Positions 50,227-59,025 of a DNA stretch of 64,000 nt are shown piece by piece (the stretch's first letter is position 1; each line of letters starts with the position of its first letter). Below the pieces are notes generated by a model. That model had not been told where the DNA came from. It made no database searches and saw only the letters and a list, made by a program, of their open reading frames with translations. The position numbers and the translations under genes are program-made. The stretch is from Ramlibacter sp. WS9 (GTDB lineage Bacteria; Pseudomonadota; Gammaproteobacteria; Burkholderiales; Burkholderiaceae_C). Location of the stretch: assembly GCF_003797765.1 (NCBI RefSeq), contig NZ_RKMB01000001.1, forward strand, positions 372,001 through 436,000. The letters run 5' to 3'.

Positions 50227-51087
50227 TCAGCCGCCCACCGATGAATCGTCGCTGGGTGCCCACCCTAACAGAGGATGAGCCTCCAAATTACTGCATATCC
50301 GCACTTGCCAACCTGTTGGCGCCTTGATCAAGGTCCGCTCATGAGCGATTTTCGCGAAAACCGCACTGCCCGAGCCCGTCATCCGCCCCTGCAACCCCTG
50401 CGATTCCAGCCATTCGAGGGCCTGGGTGACGCCGGGACAGAGACTTTGCGCAACGGCTTGCAAATCATTGTGGCCAAAGCCCCAAGGGTTTGCAGCAAAG
50501 CCTGAAATTATAGCAGGCTCACTGTCTCGCTTCAGCAGTGGGTCGGCAAAGATTGCCGCGGTGGCCAGGCCTTCGGCCGGTTTGACCACCAGGAAACGGG
50601 CGCGCGGCAGCGCCAGAGGCTGCAATTCTTCGCCGATTCCCTCGGCCCAGGCATTGCGGCCACCCAGGAAAAACGGCACGTCGGCGCCCAGTTGCAGGCC
50701 GATTTTTGCAAGTGCCCGCACCGGCAGGCCCAAGCCCCACAACCGGTTGAGCGCCAGAAGACAGCTGGCGGCGTCCGAAGAGCCGCCCCCCATCCCGGCT
50801 TGCTCGGGAACGCGCTTCTCGATGGAGATGTGGGCGCCGTGAGCACAGCCCGAGGCGGCTTGCAGGAGCCGTGCGGCCCGTAGTACCAGATCATCGGCCG
50901 GTAGCGGGCGCGTGACGTCTTCGCGGCTCAGCGCGCCGCCGGGCCGCAGCTCGAAATGCAAGGTGTCGTGCCAGTCGATAAGCATGAAAGCCGACTGCAG
51001 CAGGTGCATGCCGTCCGCGCGGCGGCCGGTCACATGCAGGAAGAGGTTCAGCTTGGCCGGGGCCGGGACATCGTAGATCGCCTTCAT
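50227..51087 (-). CDS. ispE: 4-diphosphocytidyl-2-C-methyl-D-erythritol kinase
   Basis: GHMP kinase of 286 residues in the MEP isoprenoid pathway; it phosphorylates CDP-ME. Motifs: VPAPAKLNLFLHVTGRRADGMH, the ATP loop VPEQAGMGGGSSDAASCL, and the C-terminal GRMTGSGSAVFA. ATG 51087 sits 12 bases after the lolB stop. Downstream are tRNA-Gln and prs. Confidence 0.97.
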   Translation of the reverse strand: MKAIYDVPAPAKLNLFLHVTGRRADGMHLLQSAFMLIDWHDTLHFELRPGGALSREDVTRPLPADDLVLRAARLLQAASGCAHGAHISIEKRVPEQAGMGGGSSDAASCLLALNRLWGLGLPVRALAKIGLQLGADVPFFLGGRNAWAEGIGEELQPLALPRARFLVVKPAEGLATAAIFADPLLKRDSEPAIISGFAANPWGFGHNDLQAVAQSLCPGVTQALEWLESQGLQGRMTGSGSAVFAKIAHERTLIKAPTGWQVRICSNLEAHPLLGWAPSDDSSVGG

Positions 51088-51099
51088 GCGTGACGGGCC

Positions 51100-51600
51100 C
51101 TAGCGGTCGAGCACCACCCGCAGGTCGGCCGGCGGCGTCGGGTGCAGGCGCTGCGCGCGCAGCCGGCCGCTTTCCAGCTGCGACAAGTCGGCTTGCCAGC
51201 CAGCAACGGGGGTATTGGTTCCGCGCAGCCAATCGAAAAGGGCCGCCACCGGAAGGGCGGAGCCGGTGGCCTGGGCCACAAGGGTTTCGACCGAATCGAA
51301 TTCCTGAGCCGGTCCGTTGGTGCGCAGCGTGGCCGACCCGGGGGCCCAGGCCAGCACGGCAAGGGTGCCGCCCAACGGGTGAGACAGCGTCAGCTCGCCG
51401 GTGCGCGCGTCGCCTTTGAGCTGAAAGCTTGCCGAAAACGATTGGCTCTGGCGGTCTTCGACCTGCAGCGCCAGCCGGCCGCTCCAGGGGCCCATTTCCG
51501 CAGATACCGCCTCCGCGGTCTTGGGCGGCGGGCTCGCGCAGCCCGCCAAGAGCACGGCGGCCAGGAGCCAGCCCAGCGACCCCACAGCGATACGGATCAT
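51100..51600 (-). CDS. lolB: Outer-membrane lipoprotein localisation protein LolB
   Basis: Lipoprotein receptor at the outer membrane, 166 residues. A signal peptide with lipobox LLAGC is followed by the LolB half-barrel: WSGRLALQVEDRQSQSFSASFQLKG, ELTLSHPLGGTLAVLAW, and LPVAALFDWLRG. It is a little shorter than E. coli LolB. The start overlaps the TPR stop by 4 bases and ispE follows after 12 bases, the order conserved in Burkholderiales. Confidence 0.92.
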   Translation of the reverse strand: MIRIAVGSLGWLLAAVLLAGCASPPPKTAEAVSAEMGPWSGRLALQVEDRQSQSFSASFQLKGDARTGELTLSHPLGGTLAVLAWAPGSATLRTNGPAQEFDSVETLVAQATGSALPVAALFDWLRGTNTPVAGWQADLSQLESGRLRAQRLHPTPPADLRVVLDR

Positions 51601-53432
51601 GGCTTGACGCGCAGGCGCTTCAGGGTTTCCTGCAAGGTCTCGTTCTCGGCATTGAGCAGCAGGCCCTCCTTCCAGATGGCGTGTGCGCGCTCGCGCTGGC
51701 CCAGGCTCCACAGCACTTCACCCAGGTGGGCGGCGATGTCGGCGTCCGGCCGGGCCTTGTAGGCGATGTCCAGGATGCGCAGCGCTTCCGCGCGATTGCC
51801 CATGCGGAACTCCACCCATGCCAGGCTGTCGCTGATGAAAGGGTCGTCGGGCGCAAAGGTCAACGCCTTCTGGATCAGCTCCTTGGCCTCCGGTAGCCGC
51901 ACATTCCGCTCGGCGAGCGAGTAACCCAGGGCGTTGTACGCGTTGTGATAGTCCGGTTTGGCGGCGATCACCTGGCGCAGGAGCTTTTCCATCTCAACCA
52001 TGTTGCCCATCTTTTCGGCGAGCATTGCCTGGTCGTACACCAAGTCGGCGTCGAAGGGCTGCTTGGCAAGGGCCTGGGTCATCACCTCGTAAGCGGCCTT
52101 GTACTGCTTGTTCTCGCGCAGCAGTTGCACCTCGGCCATCATCTTCATCCGCCCGTCCTCGGGGGTACGCTCCGGCAGCGCGCGCAACAGTTTGCGGCCC
52201 TCTTCCAGCTTTCCTTGGCGAGCCAGCAGCGATGCGCGGCGGTTCTGCGCGGCCACCAGGTCCTGCGGGTTCTCGATCTTGTCGAGCCAGGCGCCGGCCA
52301 GCGTGAAATCCTTGCGCTTCTCGGCGATCCGCGACAGCGACAGGTAGGCCTGCGCCAGGCCACGGCTGCGCTCGTCGCCGCTGCGCTGCGCCTGCACGAG
52401 TTCGATGTAGCGCTTGAGCGACGCCTCGGCCGCTGCATCGCGGTTGTCCTGCAGCTGCAGCGTGCCCTGCACCAGCCACGCTTCGGGATAGTCGGGCTTT
52501 TCGGCCGTGACCACCTGCAATTGCTGCGACGCTTCGGCGTAGCGCTGCGCATCCAGCAATGCCCGCGCATAGCCCATCCGCAGTTCGGGCAAGGGCTTGC
52601 CCTCCATGTACTTCTTGACGATGGGTTCCGCTTGGGGCAGCTTGGGGTCCATCAGTTCAAGTGCCAGCAGGGCAGGGCCCTCGGCCGTTGGGCTGCTTGC
52701 CTGGCCGCGCCGGGCGGCGTCCAACGCACCGGCGCTGTCGCCAGCAGCCAGGCGCATGCGCCCGATGGCCGTCCACGCGGCAGGGGCCATGGCCGGCTGC
52801 GCCAGGTAATCGGCCAGAGCCTGTTCGACCACTGCGGCGGCCAGCTTCTTGTCGCTCACCCGCGAGTACGCGCGCGGAATGACCGCCAGCACGGCGCCGC
52901 GGTCTTTGGCGTCTGCCAGGGCGAGGTCGGACTTGAGCGGCTCGGCCGTGTCGGCGATGCGGTTGAGCGCCACCAGAATCTGCAGCACGTAGCGATTCGC
53001 TTCGCGCGAAGTGGGATGCGCCAGCTTCCAGGCGCGCGCGGCCTGCAGCGCCGAATCGCCCGACCGCGCCTGGAAAGCGACATCGACGGCCCGCTGGTAG
53101 AGCGCGGGGTCGTTGGTCTTGCGCGCGGCGTCCATGATGAGGGAGAAGCCCGCACCTGGCTCGGTGCCGCGTGCGGTGAGCTCGCCCAGGAGCAACTGAT
53201 AGAACAGCTCGGCGTCGAGTGCGGTCTGCTCATTGGCAGCCGTGCTCTCGGGGGTTTGAGCAGGCACGGCCTGGACGAGGGCCAGCAACAAAGCACCGGC
53301 CGCGAGGGGAAATCTCTTGGAGGGTAGGGCCAGGACCTTTCGGCCCTGTCCCCCCCAAAGAACCGGACGTGCGCCTTTCAGCGCATCCGGCTCCCGCACG
53401 ACCACTGGTTTCGTAGAGTCTTCAGGTTGCAT
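51597..53432 (-). CDS. TPR-repeat exported protein whose 5' end is interrupted by a group II intron
   Basis: Tetratricopeptide protein with an N-terminal signal (SKRFPLAAGALLLALVQAVPAQ) and about 12 TPR-like helix pairs (PDYPEAWLVQGTLQLQDNRD, PDYHNAYNALGYSLAE, PDADIAAHLGEVLWSLGQ). It is the usual first gene of the tpr-lolB-ispE cluster. As drawn, the first 35 codons are not native. From 53432 to about 53325 the frame runs through the 3' end of a group II intron, including domain V (codons for REPDALKGARPVL). Native coding sequence resumes near PSKRF (about 53324). Without splicing, the normal start codon is separated from the gene by 2.5 kb. Confidence 0.8.
   Translation of the reverse strand: MQPEDSTKPVVVREPDALKGARPVLWGGQGRKVLALPSKRFPLAAGALLLALVQAVPAQTPESTAANEQTALDAELFYQLLLGELTARGTEPGAGFSLIMDAARKTNDPALYQRAVDVAFQARSGDSALQAARAWKLAHPTSREANRYVLQILVALNRIADTAEPLKSDLALADAKDRGAVLAVIPRAYSRVSDKKLAAAVVEQALADYLAQPAMAPAAWTAIGRMRLAAGDSAGALDAARRGQASSPTAEGPALLALELMDPKLPQAEPIVKKYMEGKPLPELRMGYARALLDAQRYAEASQQLQVVTAEKPDYPEAWLVQGTLQLQDNRDAAAEASLKRYIELVQAQRSGDERSRGLAQAYLSLSRIAEKRKDFTLAGAWLDKIENPQDLVAAQNRRASLLARQGKLEEGRKLLRALPERTPEDGRMKMMAEVQLLRENKQYKAAYEVMTQALAKQPFDADLVYDQAMLAEKMGNMVEMEKLLRQVIAAKPDYHNAYNALGYSLAERNVRLPEAKELIQKALTFAPDDPFISDSLAWVEFRMGNRAEALRILDIAYKARPDADIAAHLGEVLWSLGQRERAHAIWKEGLLLNAENETLQETLKRLRVKP
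53360..53393 (-). ncRNA. Group II intron domain V
   Basis: The 34-base hairpin GAGCCGGATGCGCTG, AAAGGCGCACGTCCGGTTC (minus strand) shows the catalytic AGC triad, the two-base bulge and the GAAA tetraloop of domain V. It is the most conserved part of the ribozyme core. It is also in frame with the downstream TPR gene. Confidence 0.92.
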
Positions 53433-53453
53433 AACCCTAGTCTACGCGCCAGA

Positions 53454-55160
53454 TTAAAGTCCCCGTGCTGGGACCGGCTTGGTGACCTCCAAACCAAGGG
53501 CGTGTACCCGCCGGTGACAGACCGGATGCAGGAGCACCCGATTGGCGAGAGCGTTGCTCCCCCCGTGCATTCGATAGACGATGTGGTGGTCGTCCGCCTC
53601 GCCTGCACTGTCCAGCAATTGCTCACACAGGGCGCAATTGCCACCCTGCTGCATCCACAGCGTCAAACGCTGGCCGTCCCAAATTTCTTGCGATTTCTGG
53701 GCCGCATGACGTTGTTCGCCATAGATTTCCCACTGGGGATCAAAGGGGTTGTAGGCCCCCATGACTTTCTGGTGCCGGACAATTTTCGTGTCCGCAAGCT
53801 GGTACAAGACCAGCGTCACCTGTTCGTCCTGTCGGTTCCGGGTCGTGGTGGCAAACGCCCGGCGTGAGCCGAGTTGCTGCCAGTAGTGTTCGTACACCCA
53901 CTTGCCGGACTTTCTAGGATGCCTGCGCAAGCCCCAGCGCATTAACCGCCAGTAAATCTGTTGGTCAAGGCGCGTGAAGGCCGCTTTGGCGACTACCCCT
54001 TTGTGGTACTGCGCCCAACCCCGAAGAATTGAATTGAACTTCTTGATGAGCCGTGCCGTTGGAACTGACAGCAAATCTTCGATGACCTCCCGCACCTCGC
54101 GGTAGAACGCTTTCACGTTCTTCATGCTCGGTTTGATCAGCATCTTTCCGCGGTACTTGCGGAAGTTCCACCCAAGGAAGTCAAAGCCGTTGTCGATGTG
54201 CACGACCGTGGTCTTTTCCTCGGACAGCTTCAGCCCCCGCTCGTGCAGGAATTCCACTATCCATGGTCGAACCACGGTCTCCAGCAGCTCTTGCGAGTCG
54301 CCGGTGACGACGAAGTCGTCGGCATACCGGATCACGTTAACCTTTGCTTTCTGAGCCTTGCAAAATCCCAGCGCGGCAACGATGTGCCGCTGCAGGCCTG
54401 CTTCCAGCCCATTCAGGGTGATGTTCGCCAATGTCGGCGAGATGATTCCGCCTTGCGGCGTTCCCATCTCGGTGCGGTGCAGTTGTCCTCTGTCGATGAC
54501 GCCTGCTTTCAACCACTTGCGGAGAACACGTCGGTTCATGTGAACGTTCGCTAGCAGCCACTGATGATTGATGTTGTCGAAGAACCCGGTAATGTCCGCA
54601 TCCAATATCCATTGCGCGGAGGCGCGTTTGGACAAGGACAAGAACAACTGGGCTCGTGCATCGTGCGTGGACCGCCCTTTCCGAAAGCCGTAGCTATTCG
54701 GATCGGACGCGCATTCCGCGACGGGCTCCAGCGCGAGCAGGTACAGGGCCTGCATCGCCCGGTCGAACACGGTCGGAATGCCCAGGGGGCGTTCCTTCCC
54801 ATTCGCTTTCGGTATGTAGGCGCGCAGTAAGGGCCGCGCCCGGTATTCCGATTTATTCAGTCGGCACACCGCGTTCCATTTGGCCTCTGGTGTAGGCCAG
54901 AGTTCGCGATCGACGCCACTCGTTCGCTTCCCTCGGTTCTCGGTAACTTTCCTGACGGCCAATGCCTTGGCTTGCCAGGATCGGACGAGGCTTCTCTGGA
55001 GTCGTTTGACTCTTCGATAGTCCTTGTCCTGTTCTGCCTGCGCTATGCGCATCTGCGCCTTCCTGACGAATTGCGTCACCAGTCCCCAATCAATGAGGTG
55101 CCAGTGAGCATCGCCTGGAGACGCAGCGTCGGGGGCGCGAACGCCTTCGACTGTTTCCAT
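53454..55160 (-). CDS. ltrA: Group II intron reverse transcriptase/maturase with HNH endonuclease domain
   Basis: Multifunctional intron-encoded protein of 568 residues. Reverse transcriptase blocks run from about 60 to 330 (RPLGIPTVFDRAMQALYLLALEP, YGFRKGRSTHDA, DADITGFFDNINHQWL, GTPQGGIISPTLANI, and the active site RYADDFVVTG). They are followed by the maturase X domain (about 370-450) and a C-terminal HNH nuclease (CALCEQLLDSAGEADDHHIVYRMHGG, then HPVCHRRVH). All key residues are present, so it looks active. ATG 55160 has AGAAGG just upstream. It is encoded in domain IV. Its presence, the HNH domain and the surrounding RNA structures indicate a mobile intron. Confidence 0.96.
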   Translation of the reverse strand: METVEGVRAPDAASPGDAHWHLIDWGLVTQFVRKAQMRIAQAEQDKDYRRVKRLQRSLVRSWQAKALAVRKVTENRGKRTSGVDRELWPTPEAKWNAVCRLNKSEYRARPLLRAYIPKANGKERPLGIPTVFDRAMQALYLLALEPVAECASDPNSYGFRKGRSTHDARAQLFLSLSKRASAQWILDADITGFFDNINHQWLLANVHMNRRVLRKWLKAGVIDRGQLHRTEMGTPQGGIISPTLANITLNGLEAGLQRHIVAALGFCKAQKAKVNVIRYADDFVVTGDSQELLETVVRPWIVEFLHERGLKLSEEKTTVVHIDNGFDFLGWNFRKYRGKMLIKPSMKNVKAFYREVREVIEDLLSVPTARLIKKFNSILRGWAQYHKGVVAKAAFTRLDQQIYWRLMRWGLRRHPRKSGKWVYEHYWQQLGSRRAFATTTRNRQDEQVTLVLYQLADTKIVRHQKVMGAYNPFDPQWEIYGEQRHAAQKSQEIWDGQRLTLWMQQGGNCALCEQLLDSAGEADDHHIVYRMHGGSNALANRVLLHPVCHRRVHALGLEVTKPVPARGL

Positions 55161-55839
55161 ACCTTCTCCAGTTAAAGAGGTCCCACAGGCGGAGGTTGAC
55201 CCTTGCGGGTGAACCACCCGCAGGGCCGTGTTGAAGTTCGCAGCGCTCTCACGCTGTCGCTTGAAGCAAGTCAGCCTGCTTTCGCGCGGGGGCAAATCTT
55301 GAACCCCTATCCGGCCCGTTACAGGCCGGCATTCGCTTTTTGCTTCTTCCTCTGCCCGCTACACCATGGCCGTTACTTACGCTTCGGTTGCCACCCCGTA
55401 CTGGCGGTGGCGATGCATCGGGTTTACCTCGTTTCCCAGGGTGCCCAATCCGGCCGGCAGGCCGGAAGATGGGGTTAGGGACGTTCTATCCGCCGCGCAT
55501 TCTTAGGGAACGGACCAACGTCGATGACAGTTGATCCCAGACGCGTTGCCTTTTGGCCGCAGCTCTCCGAGCGAACCCGGAAAACAAGAGTTAGCTGCAC
55601 TATGTTTACGACGGTTCTGACGAACGTTCACTTGTGTTTCCCATACCCTTTACCCCGGCATCCCCTCATCGTCTTGCTCGATGTGTCGCGCCCCATTGCT
55701 GGTGCGCTGCGCGCCGGAAGGCGCGGGATGTTTATCCGTAGCTCCGCACACCCCAATTGCTCGAGATGCACTAACGGACGGGGTCACGCCGTTCCAGACG
55801 TGGTTTCGGTTTATAGAAACAAGGCACCTTGAGCGGCAC
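55161..55839 (-). ncRNA. Group II intron 5' domains (I-III), no protein gene
   Basis: This 680-base stretch has no credible protein gene. On the minus strand it begins GTGCCGCTCAAGGTGCC, with local helices CAAGG-TG-CCTTG and GTTT-CTATA-AAAC, and GCTC pairing later GAGC, as expected for domain I. Several short frames on the plus strand are shadows. Exact domain limits need a covariance model. Confidence 0.6.
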
Positions 55840-55849
55840 GCTTCGTTAA

Positions 55850-56097
55850 CCGCCCAGAGAGGCGGCTGCTACGGTGCAAATTTCTTTGCTGCTGTAGCTT
55901 TCAGGCAACGAAAATCCAATCCGCGAGGGCGAAATTCGTTGCGAAAGCACCCTAGGTGGGGCTTTCAAGTCGTTGAAATGCAGGCATTTCAAGCGACCTT
56001 CTGATGAGATTTCCGGGGAGGAAATCGTCGTTTCTCCGAGGAGAAACGCTCTGTTGAATGCTGGCACTAGGCCAGCTATGAAGCGACATCGAGTCGC
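55850..56097. repeat. Array of ten consecutive short hairpins between the group II intron and mutM
   Basis: Ten inverted repeats follow each other almost without gaps: CCGCC/GGCGG (55850-55865); GCTAC/GTAGC with inner GCAAA/TTTGC (55868-55898); GCAACGAA/TTCGTTGC (55905-55942); AAAGCACC/GGT-GCTTT (55944-55965); TTTCAA/TTGAAA (55963-55978); TTGAAATG/CATTTCAA (55973-55992); GATTTCC/GGAAATC (56008-56026); CGTTTCTC/GAGAAACG (56029-56048); GCTGGC/GCCAGC (56060-56076); GCGAC/GTCGC (56083-56097). The region is AT-richer than its surroundings and contains no convincing gene. Between its end and the mutM ATG is a 42-base promoter-like stretch with CATAATAATCC. Confidence 0.8.
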
Positions 56098-56139
56098 ACC
56101 ATCGAACCATAATAATCCAAGGCCCCTTAACCGAACCTT

Positions 56140-56955
56140 ATGCCGGAACTGCCAGAAGTCGAGGTAACACGCCTGAGTCTTGCCGACCGCATCGCCGGGG
56201 CGACGATTCAATCCGTCCGGATGGGCAAGCCGCTGCGCTGGCCACTGGGCCTGCAGCCGGAAAGGCTGGTCGGGCGCACGGTGAGCAGGGTGCGCCGGCG
56301 TGGCAAGTACTTGCTGCTGGACCTGGACGAGGGCCTGCTGCTGTTACACCTTGGCATGTCGGGGAGCCTGAGCTTTGCCGACTTTCAGCCCGCCGCCGGA
56401 GCCCACGACCATTTCGACCTGAATACATCGCGTGGGGTTCTGCGCCTGAGCGACCCTCGCCGCTTCGGGGCGGTGGTCTACGCGGCGGCCGAAGACTCCG
56501 CCGAGGCGGTCAAACTGCTGGGCCGCCTGGGCGTCGAGCCGCTGACCGAGGCCTTCGATCTCGCCTCGTTCCACGCCGGCCTGAAGCGGCGCAACGCGCC
56601 CGTCAAGCAGGTGCTGCTGGCCGGCGACCTCGTCGTGGGCGTGGGCAACATCTACGCGTCCGAAGCGCTGTTCCTGGCCGGCATTCGCCCTACGATGCGA
56701 GCGTCGGGCATCAGCCGGCCACGCGCGGAAAAGTTACGCATTGCCGTGCGCGACGTCCTGGCCCGGGCAGTGGCCAAGGGCGGCAGCACCCTGCGTGACT
56801 TTTCCAATGCGGATGGGCAAGCCGGCTACTTCCAGCTCGAGGCGATGGTTTACGACCGGGCGGGGCAGCCGTGTCGCGTGTGCGGGACCGGTGTCAAAAG
56901 TATTCGCCAGGGGCAGCGCGCTACCTATTTCTGCCCGCACTGCCAGAAATCCTGA
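56140..56955 (+). CDS. mutM: Formamidopyrimidine-DNA glycosylase (Fpg)
   Basis: Base-excision repair glycosylase/AP lyase of 271 residues for 8-oxoguanine and Fapy lesions. The N-terminal Pro2-Glu3 catalytic pair ([11 protein letters not shown]), the H2TH region ([23 protein letters not shown]) and the C-terminal zinc finger ([25 protein letters not shown]) are intact. mutY, which acts on the same lesion pathway, lies 2 kb downstream. The AT-rich CATAATAATCC at 56107-56117 may give its promoter. Confidence 0.97.
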   Translation: MPELPEVEVTRLSLADRIAGATIQSVRMGKPLRWPLGLQPERLVGRTVSRVRRRGKYLLLDLDEGLLLLHLGMSGSLSFADFQPAAGAHDHFDLNTSRGVLRLSDPRRFGAVVYAAAEDSAEAVKLLGRLGVEPLTEAFDLASFHAGLKRRNAPVKQVLLAGDLVVGVGNIYASEALFLAGIRPTMRASGISRPRAEKLRIAVRDVLARAVAKGGSTLRDFSNADGQAGYFQLEAMVYDRAGQPCRVCGTGVKSIRQGQRATYFCPHCQKS

Positions 56956-57005
56956 AGCCGCGCTCTGCACTGCAATGCTATATTCAAAGCCACTCCGGGG
57001 GCATA

Positions 57006-58967
57006 GTGGGCACTTCCTTTAACGAACAATTCGACCAGCATGGCGCATGGCGGCGTGAATTCGCGCTGCGCCTGAAATTGCTGTCGGAATGGCTGAAGGA
57101 CCATGAGCTGCTCGACTCGGCCGTGGAAGAGCGCCTGCGCCGCCTCGAAACGCAGATGCGGTCCGACAAGGTCATGGTGGCCTTCGTCGCCGAGTTCTCG
57201 CGCGGCAAGTCGGAGCTGATCAACGCGATCTTCTTCGCCGGCTACAAGCGCCGCATCATGCCCGCCAGCGCCGGCCGCACCACCATGTGCCCGACCGAGC
57301 TGGGCTACGACAGCGAAGTCCCTCCTTGCCTGCGGCTGTTGCCCATCGAAACCCGCCTGTTGCCCCAGGCGCTGATGGAATGGCGCGGCGCGCCGGAAAA
57401 ATGGACGCGCGTCGATCTGGACGTGAACGACCCGGTGCAGCTGGCCAAGGCTTTCGAAAAGGTTGCCGAGGTTCGCTACGTCACCAAGGACGAGGCCAAG
57501 GCCCTGGGCTTCTGGCACGACGATGCACCGCAAGACAACCCGATGCTCAACGCCGAGGGCAAGGTCGAAGTGCCGCGCTGGCGCCACGCCCTCATCAACA
57601 TCGCGCACCCGCTACTGAAGCAGGGGCTCGTGATCCTGGACACGCCCGGCCTCAACGCCATCGGCGCCGAGCCCGAGCTGACCGTCAACCTGATTCCGCA
57701 GGCTCACGCCGTCGTCTTCATCCTTGCAGCCGATACCGGCGTCACCAAATCCGACCTGTCGATCTGGCGCGAACACCTGATCACCGAGTCCGACAACATC
57801 GACTCGCGGCTGGTCGTGCTGAACAAGATCGACACGATGTGGGACTCGCTCTCCACGCCGGCGCAGGTGCAGGCGCAGATCGATCGCCAGCGGACCACGT
57901 CGGCCGAAATCCTCGGCCTGCCGCGCGAACAAGTGATCCCGGTGTCGGCGCAAAAGGGCCTGGTCGCCAAGGTCAACGACGACAAGGAATTGCTGGCGCA
58001 AAGCCAGTTGCCGGTGCTGGAGCGCGCCCTGAGCCAGGGCGTGATGGGCCAGCGCCAGAGGATTCTTCGCACGGCAGTGGCCGGCGGCATCGCCGAATTG
58101 CGCCAGGAAGCGGGCCGCGCGATCCACATCCGCCGCCGCGACCTGGCCGAGCAGATGCTCGAGCTCAAGGGGCTGCGTGGCAAGAACACTTCGGTCATCA
58201 AGCACATGCGCTCGCGCATCGAGCAGGAGCAGGGCGACTTCGACGTCAGCGGCGCGCGCATCCACGCCGTGCGCTCCGTGCACCTCAAGCTGCTGCGCGA
58301 TGTGTTCACGCTGCTGGGGACCAGCACGTTGAAGACAGAGATGGCCGAGCTCACCGCGGCGCTGCGCCAGCCGGGCATCAAGCTGGGCGTGCGAAAGGCC
58401 TACGCCTCGACATTCGAACGCCTGCGTGCGGGCTTGCGCACGGCCCAGACCACCAGCGGCGAAATCCAGTCGATGCTCACCGGCACGTTCCGCCAGCTCA
58501 ATGCCGAGTACGGCTTCTCGCTGCAGGCTCCGCGCGAGCCGGACCTGGCCCGCTACGAGCGCGACCTTGATCTGGTCGAGCGCAGCCACAACCAGTATCT
58601 CGGTGTCGGCAATACATTCCGCCTGGCCCAGCCCGAATTCGCGGACCGGCTGGTGCGCGCACTGGCGACGCGGCTTCGCGTGGTTTACGAATCGGCGCTC
58701 GGCGAGGTCGAGCTGTGGAACAAGTCGGCGGCGGCGCAGCTCGACGCCCAGCTGCGTGAGCGCCGGCGCAACTTCGGTCGGCGCATCGAAGCCATCGAGC
58801 GCATCCAGCAGGCCGCTACCGGCCTCGACGACCGCATCGCCGAAATCAACGCGCAGGAATTGGTGATCGACCAGCTCGACGCCAAGCTCACCGAGCTGAC
58901 CGGGCACCTGGTCGACATTCCGGAAGCCGGCCCGGCGTCGAACGAGCCGATCCTCCAGACGGCGTGA
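57006..58967 (+). CDS. Dynamin-like GTPase family protein
   Basis: Large GTPase-like protein of 653 residues. The G domain (about 50-330) shows G1 AEFSRGKSELINAI, G3 LDTPGLNAIG and G4 VLNKIDTMWD. The rest is mostly long helices (stalk-like, RRDLAEQMLELKGLRGKN, ERRRNFGRRIEAIERIQQ). Bacterial dynamin-like proteins act in membrane remodelling or stress. It starts at GTG 57006 after GGGGG and lies between mutM and mutY, an arrangement seen in Comamonadaceae. No obvious membrane helix. Confidence 0.9.
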   Translation: MGTSFNEQFDQHGAWRREFALRLKLLSEWLKDHELLDSAVEERLRRLETQMRSDKVMVAFVAEFSRGKSELINAIFFAGYKRRIMPASAGRTTMCPTELGYDSEVPPCLRLLPIETRLLPQALMEWRGAPEKWTRVDLDVNDPVQLAKAFEKVAEVRYVTKDEAKALGFWHDDAPQDNPMLNAEGKVEVPRWRHALINIAHPLLKQGLVILDTPGLNAIGAEPELTVNLIPQAHAVVFILAADTGVTKSDLSIWREHLITESDNIDSRLVVLNKIDTMWDSLSTPAQVQAQIDRQRTTSAEILGLPREQVIPVSAQKGLVAKVNDDKELLAQSQLPVLERALSQGVMGQRQRILRTAVAGGIAELRQEAGRAIHIRRRDLAEQMLELKGLRGKNTSVIKHMRSRIEQEQGDFDVSGARIHAVRSVHLKLLRDVFTLLGTSTLKTEMAELTAALRQPGIKLGVRKAYASTFERLRAGLRTAQTTSGEIQSMLTGTFRQLNAEYGFSLQAPREPDLARYERDLDLVERSHNQYLGVGNTFRLAQPEFADRLVRALATRLRVVYESALGEVELWNKSAAAQLDAQLRERRRNFGRRIEAIERIQQAATGLDDRIAEINAQELVIDQLDAKLTELTGHLVDIPEAGPASNEPILQTA

Positions 58968-59025
58968 CCCGCTGGGCCGCTCCCGAGGGTCACAGCACCG
59001 CAGTGCGCAGCACGGAGGTTGGTCA

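Larger units (their letters stand above)
53325..55839 (-). mobile_element. Group II intron with reverse transcriptase/maturase (boundaries approximate)
   Basis: Self-splicing retroelement on the minus strand. Evidence: a maturase gene (53454-55160), a clear domain V (53360-53393), a domain VI-like stem just after it (CAGGGCC-GAAA-GGTCCTG), and about 680 structured bases before the maturase. The 3' end is placed near CCCTAC/CCTCC (53322-53326). The 5' end is uncertain: GTGCCG at 55839 resembles the GUGYG boundary and gives a normal domain I-III length; GTGCGA at 56099 matches the consensus exactly and would put the hairpin block inside the intron. It separates the TPR gene from its upstream region. 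Confidence 0.85.

Noticed and set aside
53427..53867. Plus-strand frames opposite the intron maturase
   Set aside because: Antisense shadows of the reverse transcriptase gene.
55840..56100. Integron attC site or cassette
   Set aside because: attC sites form one long imperfect hairpin with RYYYAAC and GTTRRRY ends; here there are many small separate hairpins, and no integrase or cassette gene is seen.
55942..56115. Short minus-strand frame (MVRWCDSMSL start) in the hairpin block
   Set aside because: No ribosome-binding site and composition dictated by hairpins; could be real only if the block is expressed.
55846..56211. Minus-strand frame of 121 codons across the hairpin block
   Set aside because: It runs antisense into mutM, has no family resemblance, and its sequence is dominated by the inverted repeats.
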